A stretch of DNA of 64,000 bases. It comes from Gymnogyps californianus. Taxonomy: Eukaryota; Chordata; Aves; Accipitriformes; Cathartidae. The notes under the pieces were generated by a model, which worked only from the letters and a program-made list of their open reading frames with translations, was not told where the DNA came from and ran no database searches. The stretch lies in the NCBI RefSeq assembly GCF_018139145.2, contig NC_059500.1, positions 25,215,437-25,279,436 of the forward strand, given 5' to 3'. Positions 1 to 11,203 of the stretch are shown here, in pieces (position 1 is the first letter of the stretch; the number at the start of each line of letters is the position of its first letter). Both the position numbers and the translations under genes were made by a program.

Positions 1-73
1 CAAATGCACTTTACATTGTTGGAAAAGTTTACAAGCAGTCAAAAAATAAAACTATTTCTACTAAGAATTATAT

Positions 74-127
74 TTAGATCCTAGAACAGCTAGGTTAGAT
101 CCTAGAACAGCTAGCTAGAACAGCTAG
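74..127. repeat. 21-bp tandem repeat, about 2.6 units
   Basis: Two consecutive copies of a 21-bp unit beginning TTAGATCCTAGAACAGCTAG are followed by a 13-bp partial unit (CTAGAACAGCTAG). The unit contains short CTAG palindromes. There is no sign of coding. It looks like a small local duplication near the left edge of the window. Confidence 0.85.
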
Positions 128-3100
128 ATAGATGCTTTCATCACTCACTTTGCTCAGCTGTTGTTGTTCTTTCTTTGAAAGAAGTTGTGATTTTGCCTCT
201 ACACCCATCTAAAACTGCCTTGTCTAACCAGGTTCATGTTGATAACATTCAGAGCAGGACAAGATTTATCCCTTTAGAGACTTTTGAAGATGCTTCCTGA
301 CCATGGTGAAATACGGACACAAGATCTATCTTTACACAAGTATTATAGACATTGGGTTTTGTGTTAAAACATTAATAGCTGATAAATGCTGAGAGCAAGT
401 ATGGTTTACATACATTGCTTAATGTCTTCATGTCATGTCGCTGGAAAAGACAGTATTTGGCAGAGAAATGTGGAAAACACTGGCATCTTGTAAATGTGGC
501 CTGTACTTCCCCTTCATCTTTCCATTTTCAGAACGTGTGGCTATGCTTGTGTTGAGACACAAGGAACTAGAGAAGAAAAGTATGAGTAAGATGAGTCTTT
601 TGCTTTTTCTGTGAGAAACAACACTCAAGCCCAAGCTTGTAGCAGATTTTGTGGTATCACTACATACAAGATAAAAGAGGTTTTACTTAGATGATGCTTC
701 CTTCACACACCTTTACCTGAACATTTTGGCAAAAATAAACATCATTTTAGGGTGAGGAAAAAAAAAAAGAAAAAAAAGGAGAGAACATCTACTGGCTTGT
801 TGGCATTAGGCTGTTATTAGTAGACTGGAAAAGCAGACTGAGAACATAAGCTAGAGTTTAGAGATCTTTTCAAAGTAAGGAAGTGAGCTTTTCACATATT
901 GTCATCACGCAGAACCCAGTCCCAGACCTGGGCCTTTCTGGGACAGGTCACTAACAAACAGTATAAAAAGATGTCCCTTGCTGGGAAGATCTTAAAATTT
1001 TTGTGTGGTCAGTGGTCAAGGTTTGGCATTGAGACTGTAGGAGACTCCCCAAACACCCTCTTTTTTTGTCATTACCACTCTTTCTCAATGTAACTCAACA
1101 GTTTGTAAAACTTCCAAGTGGCCTCTGACAGGCATAAGTGGAACTTCAGTAGCACGTAGACCTTGCTGTTGGCTCACTGCCAAAGTCTACATCTGATTTT
1201 GTAAGACACTGAGTTTGTAAGTTTGAATTTCCACCATACCATACTTTGTAAAATCACCTGCCCTTTGCAAAGTGAACCCAACATAGATATTAAATGCTTC
1301 CAAAGCAGACTGATAACATATCTGCCACACAATTCATTCATTCATACCACTTTAATTGGTATAAATATGAGGCCAAAAATAATAAGCCATCAGACTTAAT
1401 GCTTCCACATTGGGCAGTTCCCACATAAAGGTCTACAGGGTAGGATGAATACTTGTTCTATGTGAGTTAGAAGGTTATTAAAACCTTGAGCCTACCCACC
1501 ATAGGAACCTTTTCAAATACTATTTGATCTTAAAGATGAATAGCGTTGTGTGGGAGTATAACAAGAGAATTCCGCCTCCTCCCCCCCCAAATCCTGTGAC
1601 CATAATCACAGAAATCAATTGTATAGCACGAATAAAGTATAAATAGGACATCTTTGGCACACATCAAAAAAAAGCACTCAACAATTCACTTGTTTAACTG
1701 AAAAGTTACTCTAAGCTCTGTCTCAGAACAACTAGAAGCAACTTGAAGAGATGCAATAGGAAAAAAATACCCTTGCTTCTTTTAGGACAGTTTGAACTTT
1801 TAACTTCTGAGAGCTTCCTTAAGATAGTTAATGAATTACATCTTTCTTTCAGTGGTTGATGAATGTGCACATTGAAGGCATAGTGTCTTATTATTTGCAT
1901 GAATATTTTTCTGAAAGTAGGAATTTTACTCTTGTGATGCTCCATAAACATTTAGGCTTCTCAACGTTCTAAGTTAATTAAGTTCTTCTTTGTTGCATAT
2001 CTTAAAGATAGTTTATTAGATTTATTACATAATCATCCCTTTGTTATTGTTGTAGAGATTTCATTGCTTGCTTTTAAAGCATTTATTCTGTTTGATTTTC
2101 ACTAAATCCTCTTCAAGACAGGTCCTATACAGTTTGTTTTAGCAAAGTCTTGCGGGCAACGGATCCGGTCTTGCAAACCTTGTTGAAGAAATGACACTGG
2201 TGACCACTGCAACTTTACAGAAACCTCAGGATCAAGCCCATGTAACAAAATAGATCTCATATTTCCGGTAGTGCTTTTTTCCCTCATTCTAAAAATAGAA
2301 GAAAAAGTTGCTCAGAATCAAATTGATACATGAATAATACATGATTTCTTCCCTTGATTATTTTTTGTTTTGTCTAAGGTAATGTTTTTTTGTTTGCTCT
2401 CAGTAACAATTAAGTATAAGATTTCTAGGCATGTATCTAAAAGGTCATTATTGTTTTGTAATACACTATGTATCTAAAAGATTTTAACCATCTGTCCACA
2501 AAACACAACTTTCTTAAATGGATGTTTCATAAAAATAATGCATTAAAAGTTCTGTACATGTATAATTGGACTGGCTTTGGGACTGACTTGCAAGCTACCT
2601 GTTGATGCCTTATGTACTCTGGCATTGAAACTCATACAGCTATGGGAGAGAAGCGTCATAGCTCACAACTTAGGACTTCAATTTGCAGAACTAGCTATAT
2701 GGGGTTTTGACTTCTAATAATCAAGTAATAATACCTGTGCAATACTTTTGCAACATGTTATTTTGGTGCAAAAAGTTCTTGATAACTAATTAATCTGTGT
2801 TTTACAAGACACAATGTGTAGTTCCTAAGAGGATAACACAGGGACAATTTTATAATTTATTTTCATCCACTTTGACCTCTTGTTTATACCTTGTCTGCTT
2901 CAGAATTTCTCATCTTAGTGTTCAGTGTTATGAGAGAGATGTTAATAATGTTAACAGACCTCAGCTACACATTTCTTCAGTGTGTAACAGCTGTTGCAGA
3001 GTTTGCAGTACATGGTATACATCTACTGAAGAACAATTCAGTATCCCTTTGGTCTTTCCTCCTGCAGGCAAGCATCATCACCCACAGAAGTGAATGAAGT

Positions 3101-5021
3101 ACTTGTTTGATCTAGGAGCTCTGCAATTGCATGCAGAGCAATATGTCACTTAGGACATGAACATAAGGCAAAAGTTATAGCTGGGGGCTGGCAAGACATC
3201 TGGAACTGACTTTTTATAACTTCATTGGGAGAGAAAAGTCTGGAGAAGAGGACAATCGCTCCTTCTCTCCTCTCTTCTTCCCAACTTTTTAGCCTTTCCT
3301 CTGGAATTAATACTTACTCTATATCAGCAGTGCCCCGTGGGAAGTTTCCTTTGCGGTCACATTAAAAACAAACAAAATGCCTAGTTAGTCTCAATTCTAG
3401 GTTATCTACCAATTTATTTAGTAGTATTATTTCTTACAGTGGACTATGTCACTACGAGATAATTTGTTTCAAGGGAAGCACAAAAGAGGACCTCGTCGCT
3501 GTTTGCCAACAAAATATCAAGGCATTAGTGGTGATGAGGGGTTTGGCTAGGGACAAGAAACAACCCCACAAATCTTACCTGCCTCCTCCTATTGTGAAGT
3601 GTCCTGCTGCTGCTGAGACAGACTCCTTTGAGTAGGCAGTACAATTGATGCAGGATATGTTTTTTCTACCTGCGCAGACCCTCTGGTGTATCAAGCTTAT
3701 TGGTGCATATGTGTGGTGTCTATGTGACACAGGATCCAGTCTTACTGAGGATGTGATTGAGCTTGCTCCTTGGTCCTTGGTTCATTCATGGACCCCAGCT
3801 GAACTGTACATAAACCAGCAATTGCTATGTGAGGCATCTGAAAAAAGAACATATATTTCCTAGGAAATCCTTCACAGTTCCTGGCAGTATTTCATACAGC
3901 TGTGACATACATAGCTACATGAGATAAAAATATAGGTGTGTGAAAATTAAATCAAAGCTATGGAAAGAAGCTTAAAGTGAACATTTTTTTGGTTTGGGGT
4001 GGATTAAAATGATAACCTGAAAGAAATATTTTGCTTTTTCTTTTCAGGAGTTGTAAGGTTCCTCTGAGTACATTTTATTAAAATCCCATCAGAAAACAAG
4101 TCCTATAAAAACTTTAATTCAGTTTTGTATGTTCACTATTTTCTCAGGGCGTGGACAACCATCAATGTATTTGGAAGTTCACATAGCCTGAAGTAAAAGA
4201 CTGGGTTACTATTTTTGCTCTAATGGTTCATTAAGGCTGTGTTCAAAAAGTGGGACCTGCTTCCTGGTTCCAATGAATAAATTGATGTCTTGGACACATG
4301 GTGACTCCTTATGCTGAGAGCACATCTGAAAGCAGATAGCACCAGGGCAGGCACCAGCTGCAGGTAGTCTACAGTACCAGGCAAGGTGGTTATGCTGGGG
4401 AGCAGGGTTAACAACTCACACTCCCCAGAGTGAGGTCCTGCCATCACATATTGGCTAGCTGAACTATACTGGAGGACAGCAATTAAATAAATTAATTTCT
4501 TTTATCTGTAGCTCTATCCTGTATGTATCAGAGGAAGGGTTAGCATAAAATGAGTATTTCTGTTTAACAAGATAAATCCAGTCATTTTAATGAACTCTTG
4601 TACAGAGACAAACTAAGATATGAGATAACTCCTGTTTGTTCGTTATGCTAATTAAAATAGAGCACCTCTGGCCTTGTGAAAACAAAACTGATTAAAGCAA
4701 ACGCAGTAAGTCAACTTGGAGTTGTGAAGTACAAATTGTACAGAGCACACAATGGACATTAAGTCAAAACTGAACAGTCTGTTTAGCGAAAAGTGAATTT
4801 GGCTTTAGGCTTGCCTATGACTTCTCCTGACTCTTATGTATTAAATACGTATGGGACATGGAAATTCAAGAAGCAGGAATTCACTGAACAAGCACAAAAA
4901 AATCTCTGTTTAATTAAAGTAAGCAGAGTAGAAAACCTTGCTCCACAAGAAAAATATTTTAACTTGTTTATTCTATTTGCAGGTACTTATTCCAGTTCAA
5001 GTATTATGAACATTATTCCAT
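128..5021. other. Unique AT-rich non-coding DNA
   Basis: No gene, RNA or transposon is recognisable here. The longest open frames are under 100 codons, have no family signature and carry no plausible exon signals. Contents are limited to short A-rich tracts (for example near 749-777) and scattered runs of A or T. It is probably intergenic or intronic. Confidence 0.6.
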
Positions 5022-5639
5022 TGTCCTGGTTTCAGCTGGGATAAAGTTAATTTTCTTCTTAGTAGCTGGTACAGTGTGTTTTGGACTTAATGTGAAAATA
5101 ATGTTGATAACACACTGATGTTTTAGTTGTTGCTAAGTAGCGCTTACCTTAAGCCAAGGACTTTTCAGTTTCCATGCTCTGCCAGCAAGCAGGTGTGCAA
5201 GAAGCTGGGAGGGAGCAGAGCCGGGGCAGCTGACCTGAACTAGCCAAAGGGGTATTCCATACCATGGAATGTCATGCTCAGGACATAAACTGGGAGGAGT
5301 TGGCCGAGAGGGGGGATTGCTGCTCGGGCATCAGTGAGCAGGTGGTGAGCAATTGCATTGTACATCACTGGCATTTTCTTGGGTTTTATTGCTTTTTGTT
5401 GTTGTTGTTGTTATATTCCTTTTCATTATTGTTGTTGTTGTTGTTATTATTATTATTATTATATCTCATTGTTATTGCTAGTATTATATTTTATTTTACT
5501 TTAGTTATTAAACTGTTCTTATCTCAACCTACAAGTTTTACCTTTTTTCCGATTCTCGTCCCCATCCCACTGGGAGTGGGGGAGGAGTGAGTGAGTGACT
5601 GTGTGGTGCTTAGTTGCTGGCTGGGGTTAAACCACGACA
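5022..5639 (+). mobile_element. Solo LTR, ERV-L-like family (same family as the 46.8-53.9 kb provirus)
   Basis: It begins TGTCCTGGTTTCAGCTGGGA and ends GGTTAAACCACGACA, matching the provirus LTR end to end (in reverse complement) over about 600 bp. Shared internal landmarks include the GGGTATTCCATACCATGGAA palindrome. It is older than the provirus LTRs: many substitutions are visible, the TATA-like box is degraded (the provirus has TATATAA where this copy has CATAAAC), and the GTT/ATT tract at about 5397-5462 is expanded. Flanks TCCAT (5017-5021) and TCCAC (5640-5644) fit a decayed 5-bp target duplication. No internal retroviral sequence remains, so recombination between two LTRs is the likely origin. 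Confidence 0.92.
5397..5462. repeat. (GTT)n / (ATT)n microsatellite inside the solo LTR
   Basis: TTGTTGTTG runs followed by TTATTATTATT lie at the point where the provirus LTR has a short ATAATAATAAT tract on the other strand. It is an expansion of an LTR-internal simple sequence. Confidence 0.75.
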
Positions 5640-8600
5640 TCCACTTTGGCTGGGAATGGAGAAAACATTAAGTTTTACTGAAATCACCTGAGTATGACAA
5701 GCTTTTAGGAAACCAATTTTTGTTTTCTCAAGAGTTTTGTCCATTTCATGGTATTCTTGGGAATTTCTGGGAATTTCTTTTTCTTTTATTCAACTTTTAC
5801 CTTACTTCTGAAGATGCAGGTTTATTTGTGAAAGAAAATTTAAAAAGATTCTAATGATAAGAAATTTCAAATATGTTTAAGAGAGAAGTGGTGGATACTG
5901 AACATCTTTTATTTTTGAAGGCTAATAGAACTAGTTGTCTACAATTGGTATTGCTTCACAACACCTGTGAATTTTACATTCTACACTGATACATACTTCT
6001 GAAATACTGGATTTTTATTAAGTGAACTATAGTGTATCTATCTGCACTAAAATATACACATACATGTGTGTGTGTATTAGTGTTGTTAAGATAAATTAAA
6101 GAACCACTTTCGTCATTTTATGACCTACGATAAAAACACAGACAGACAGGATGCACCACAAAGTGAGAGACCTGTCTTACTCAAGCTGGGAGTATAGACC
6201 CGTGCGTTGAACGACCAAATTATGGGTGTAATGGTAGCTATATCAGTATTAGCTATCTTATAGTGACTTTGCTCACCATCAAGTAGTGTTGGAGTAAGTG
6301 CATTTACATCTTGGTTCAGTTTTGGGACAGAGCTTAGCACAAGAAGATAACATTACTTCTTATATCCCCATCTGGCTGTGGACCTGAGTAAAGGAATCAC
6401 ACTGATTTTGTCACCTTTGCCAGCAGTATTTGATTCTAGTGACTATACAGTTTTGTTGATCTTCCTGTAGTGCCTTGCAGGGATAGAGTAAGTTCTCTTC
6501 TTCCTTTCTGAAACGCTTAAGACTGTCAGTTAAGTCAATTAAGTTCCCAGAGCAACAATTTCTATGCAGCAGTTTGCAGAGTACATTATTTCAGTGTGTT
6601 ATTTCTTCTATTCAGGATTTCCAGAATATATGATATATAAAAAATTATAAAAATCTCATACTGCCTTTGGTCTTTAACCAGCATTTGGCAAAATTCAGTG
6701 GAAACAGATACCTAGTCCTGCAATGAGACCATAATTCTCAGTACTAAGCTATATTTAATTTGAAAACAGAGGTATCAATGTTAATAGCAAAAACATTTCC
6801 ATTTTGGAAATGATGAGATATTAGCTCTTGAAATTTTAAAAAAACTTTTTAGGTTTACACCTCTTCATTACATTTCGTTACATATCAAAAAACCGTAAGT
6901 TAAAGAAATAGTGTTAAAAACTTGGAATGCTATATGGATTAAAAGAAACACATTAAGATTATTGGAAACAATATATATTTCTTTTTAACTTAAACCCAGA
7001 CATTGGAAAGATTCAGTTTTTATTCATGCTGAGTCCATTTCTCCCCCATTCCTTACATTTGAACAAGAAAACCTTGTCTACTTTGGAGTCCTAATCATGG
7101 ACAAACTTGTCATGTGTTGCACTGCAGAAACAAAAAATAAAAGCAATGCCTCTGACCATACAAAAGGTAAAAAGTAAAGGGAACAATCAGACTAAAGAAC
7201 TGAATGCATGATTAGAGATTTATTTTATTAGAATATGAATAGTGTTTAAGTTGTAATTCATAAAAGGCTGTCATCAAAAGAATGAGAAGAACTTTGTGCA
7301 ATAATATCCTCAGGGGATCCAGCAACATCTATAGTAGAAAGTGGAGAGAAGTTGACCTGTTACATCTCTTTTGATAATCTGTTACTAACCAAAAGTTTCA
7401 CTTATTATCAGATTGAAAAAAAAAAAAAATTTGTATCATTTTTTATAGCAGGAAGGGAAATGCCAGCACAATGCAGAAAAAGCTGCAGCTGGAGCCCTCG
7501 TCAGAAAGTGTTTTGAGCAGGTGCCAACATGGTGCTGGTTGGAGGAATCCATGAAGTCCACACATGCGCATGCTGTGGATAGACCAGAGCTAGTTGCAAA
7601 TGGCCAGTGCAGAGGAGAAGCAAACGCTGCCAACAGAAGGAGAAAAATAACTGTCATGAAACAAAGGGCTGAGGATGGAGCATAGAGACAAAGCCTTGGA
7701 CTGGTCCAGCAAGTTATTACTTGCACAGAAATGAAAAGCAAAACAGCAGCCTGACCTCACAGAAAGACTACCTGGGAAAGGAGCATACAGCAAGTATGGA
7801 ACAAAAATAATAACCCAGAAAACAGTAAAGGAGTAATTTTTCCTTTACCCTTTTGAAACTGTGAGAAAGCAGCATTTCCTTCATGAAACCAGAGAAGTGC
7901 AATAAAATCCAGAAGAAAAAAAAAAGGAAATTTCCCCTGAAAATGAATATTTCTGATAAAAACTAAAGTTACTGCTTGGAGTTTCTTTGGGTCCAATTTG
8001 GAAAAATATTGAGTCACCACATGAAAAAATCCTCCAGTGTGTGGAATTTGCACTCTACTCCCTATTAGTGGTACAGCATCCAGTTGAGAGCCAGTGACTC
8101 TTTGCCACAGTTATTTGGCTTGTTTAATTCAGGGGCATAGACAAGTATGCACAGATGGAAGATCTGAGATATTTTTTGTTTTGTTCTGGGTTTTTTGGGG
8201 GGTTTGGGGGAGTGGGGTTGGTTTGGGTTTGGTTTTGGCTGAAGTTTTCAAAGAAGCATAAGGAAAGAGGAGTCCAATCTCACTGAGTTTCTCCATACAT
8301 TTATTGAAAGCCTTTATACTTAAAAAAGTCACATACAGAGACTGTCTCATTATTAAGTTGAAGTTTAACAAGATTTGCTGCTGATGGATCTAGGTGCACA
8401 GGTTGGGCCTGGGTACGTTTTTTTGCTATTCACTATATATTCAGATTACTCAGGATTTCACTTTTCATTTTTTTTGTAAAACAAGTATATGCCAAGCCCT
8501 CTTTGTCGTGAAATGAAACGTTGTGAAATGAAATTAATGTAAACTGAATGTAAACTCAGGCAGAAATTTGCAGATGGACTTATTCACTAAGGTGTGAACT

Positions 8601-10349
8601 GCCTCACTGTTCTTTGGAGTGCCAATTGTGAAGCTGGATGATGATTTTTTGAAAGTCCCATTCCACTCCCTGGAGACACTGAAGGGATAAAAATACAGAA
8701 GAACAGAACAGCACACAGAAAAACAATAGAAGTCAGAAAAAACAATAGAAGAAGGAGAAAGAAACAGAAACCAAATTGTACTTGGGCCTACGGAAAAGAC
8801 TTTCCCATACTGCATGTAATGACAATGGATTATTAAAGTTAAGACAATATTAAGGTTATTTATTATAGAAGGTGTTTATTTTCTTTCCAGTATAGGTTGG
8901 TACCATCTGGTGAGGTCAGTGTGAACTCTACTCAGGAGAAAGCTGTGCAATCCTGAACATATATACAAGCTAATATTCCATAACTCAAGGTAGGATTGAG
9001 CTCTTTCCACAAAATACGTTTGATGTCCCTGCAGTACAATTAAGTTGAAGGAAACTTAGAAAACTCCAGAAGGCACCTTCAGCTGCCCTGATTTCAATGG
9101 GTTTATTCTGGCCTCTTTAGCAGTGTGCCAAAAGTGGTATGCCAAGAGCCCAGGACCTTGGTCAGCCAACTGAAAATTGTAAAAGTACTTTCATCGTTAC
9201 TGTAGCTTTCCTAGATGCAGGGCTGAAGCTTCTCTCCTGCTACATTCTTTGGAAGCTGCCCTTTCGGAGAAGCCAGTGAAGGCCAGCTGCTGCCCACTGT
9301 GGCTTTGAATTTCTTTCCTTTCTGATGCCAGCAGAGTAGAGGCAAAGGATCATTCTCCTTCACTCTAGTCTGTTTTAACAGACAGAGACAAGGTTTTCTT
9401 TTGAAAAGGCAAATCAGACAGAGCATATCATGGATCTCAGCCGAAATACACTCCAAGTGCTGGGTCTATGCTCTGTGTTAGTATTTGTACTGACAATGGT
9501 AACTGGTATTTCAATTGTGTTTTGCTGAAAACCAACACAGCTATTTTGATCTGGATCAGTATGTGTGCTATCTCACTGTATGTAAAAGAAACTAAAGGAG
9601 GGTCTTGGTCTCTGTCTCCATCATCTGCTCATGGTGATCAGTAGTGGAGAGTCCATCATATAAAGATAATGATAATCAACAAATATTCTGTTAGCAACGG
9701 AAGCACAAAAAAAGTGTGAAAAATCTCACTACCCAGAATGCTCTTACCCAAGTTACTTCTGCTGGTACATCTATCATAGCACTCCTAATTTCATTAATTC
9801 AGTGTGCTTGAATTAGGGACTGTTATATATAGGGTTTACTGAAATGCAAATGTATTTGAGGTTTTCAGGTAGGCCCTTCCCTATACTGAAATAGTATCTA
9901 TTATCTGTACTTCGGAAGAGAAGGTAGAAGGAAGAAAGAAAGGAAGTAAAAAGCGCTACAGTAGTGACACAACTGCTGAAGAGGAAAAGAAAGAAGAAGA
10001 AAGTAGTATTGGTTAGAAAGTGGGTAACAGAAAGCATCAAAAACCCATGAAGAATCTTAGTTTAAAAATTGTCTTCCTTGTTAGTGAACAATGTCATTGA
10101 CATGAAAACCGTGGATGATTTCATTGCTTTTTCAACATCCTCAATATTCCACTGACTATCCAAAAAGGCTGTGTTTGTCTGTCTTTTGGAGTTCGTGAAG
10201 ATAACAATTTCAAAAGGGAAAGAAAATTACACGTATTTTCACTGCAACCCAAACTTGGATTTTCAATCAGAACTGCAGATGTAGAAAGTGGCGCTACTCT
10301 AATCCCTCTTTGCCAAAAGATTTTGGCTATGTATATGGGAAAATGGTAA
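5640..10349. other. Unique non-coding DNA
   Basis: No gene or recognisable transposon was found. Open frames around 7436-8053 on the minus strand overlap one another in different frames and have no family signature, so I treat them as chance. The main structural feature is the G-rich tract at 8188-8217, listed separately. There is an A13 run near 7427-7439. Confidence 0.55.
8188..8217 (+). other. G-quadruplex-capable tract
   Basis: Four G-runs separated by loops of 6, 3 and 3 nt are visible: GGG, GGGGGG, GGGGG, GGGG. This satisfies the canonical intramolecular G4 pattern. Further G2-G3/T runs continue to about 8238. The surrounding sequence is AT-rich. Folding is inferred from the pattern only. 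Confidence 0.7.
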
Positions 10350-11003
10350 GAGCAGCCCTGCAGAAAGGGATCTGGGGGTGCTGGTTGACAGCAGGCTCAA
10401 TATGAGTCAGCAGTGTGCCCTGGCAGCCAAGAGGGCAAACCTCTGCATCCTGAGGTGCATCAAACATGGTATAACCAGCTGGTCAAAAGAGGTGATTATC
10501 CTGCTGTATTTAGCGTTGGTGCGACCTCACCTTGAGTACTGTGTGCAATTCCGGGTCCCACAATTTAAGAAGGATGTTAAGGGACTGAAATGCATCCAGA
10601 GGAGGCTAACAAAGCTGGTGGAAGGGCTGGAAGGCATGTCCTGTGAGTAGTGGTTAAGGACTCTGGGTTTGTCTAGTTTGGAGAAAAGGAGACTGAGGAG
10701 TGACCTCATTGCTCTCTACAGCTTCCTGAGGTGCTGATGTCTTCTCCCTGGGATCCAGTGACAGGATGCCTGGAAAAGGCTCAAAGCTGCATCAGGGGAG
10801 GTTCAGACTTGACATTAGGAAACATTTCTTTACCAAGAGGGTGGCCAAACACTGGAACAGGCTTCCTAGAGAGGTGGTCGATGCCCCATGCCTGTCAGTG
10901 TTTAAGAGGCATTTCGACAATGCCCTTAATAACATGCTTTAACTTTTAGTCAGCCCTGAAGTGGTCACTAGATGATCATTGTAGGTCCCTTCCAGCTGGA
11001 ACT
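10350..11003 (+). mobile_element. CR1 LINE, 3' fragment
   Basis: Translation gives the end of the CR1 ORF2 reverse transcriptase-like protein: a segment reading [20 protein letters not shown], then a [12 protein letters not shown] block and a degraded [13 protein letters not shown] block, with frame breaks after about 10650. Downstream DNA encodes the usual KHFFTKRVAKHWNRL-like region in pieces, then the CR1 3' UTR motif GGTCCCTTCCAGCTGGAAC. It is 5'-truncated to about 650 bp, as most avian CR1 copies are. The left boundary is approximate (within about 20 bp). The normal 3' tail is replaced by the pentanucleotide array that follows. Confidence 0.9.
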
Positions 11004-11203
11004 CTTCTCTCTCCTCTCCTCTCCTCTCCTCTCCTCTCCTCTCCTCTCCTCTCCTCTCCTCTCCTCTCCTCTCCTCTCCTCTCCTCTCCTCTCCTCTCCT
11101 CTCCTCTCCTCTCCTCTCCTCTCCTCTCCTCTCCTCTCCTCTCCTCTCCTCTCCTCTCCTCTCCTCTCCTCTCCTCTCCTCTCCTCTCTCCTCTCCTCTC
11201 CTC
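11004..11203. repeat. (CTCCT)n pentanucleotide microsatellite, about 200 bp
   Basis: Almost pure CTCCT units run from about 11009 to 11203, roughly 38 copies, with one or two irregular units near each end. All purines are on one strand and all pyrimidines on the other, so H-DNA (triplex) formation is possible. It abuts the CR1 3' UTR directly. CR1 tails in birds are simple repeats, so the array plausibly grew from that tail. The open frames across it on both strands are artefacts of the repeat. Confidence 0.97.

Noticed and set aside
5264..5590. 108-codon ORF with a Leu-rich stretch like a membrane helix
   Set aside because: The Leu run is the (GTT)n/(ATT)n microsatellite of the solo LTR read as codons.
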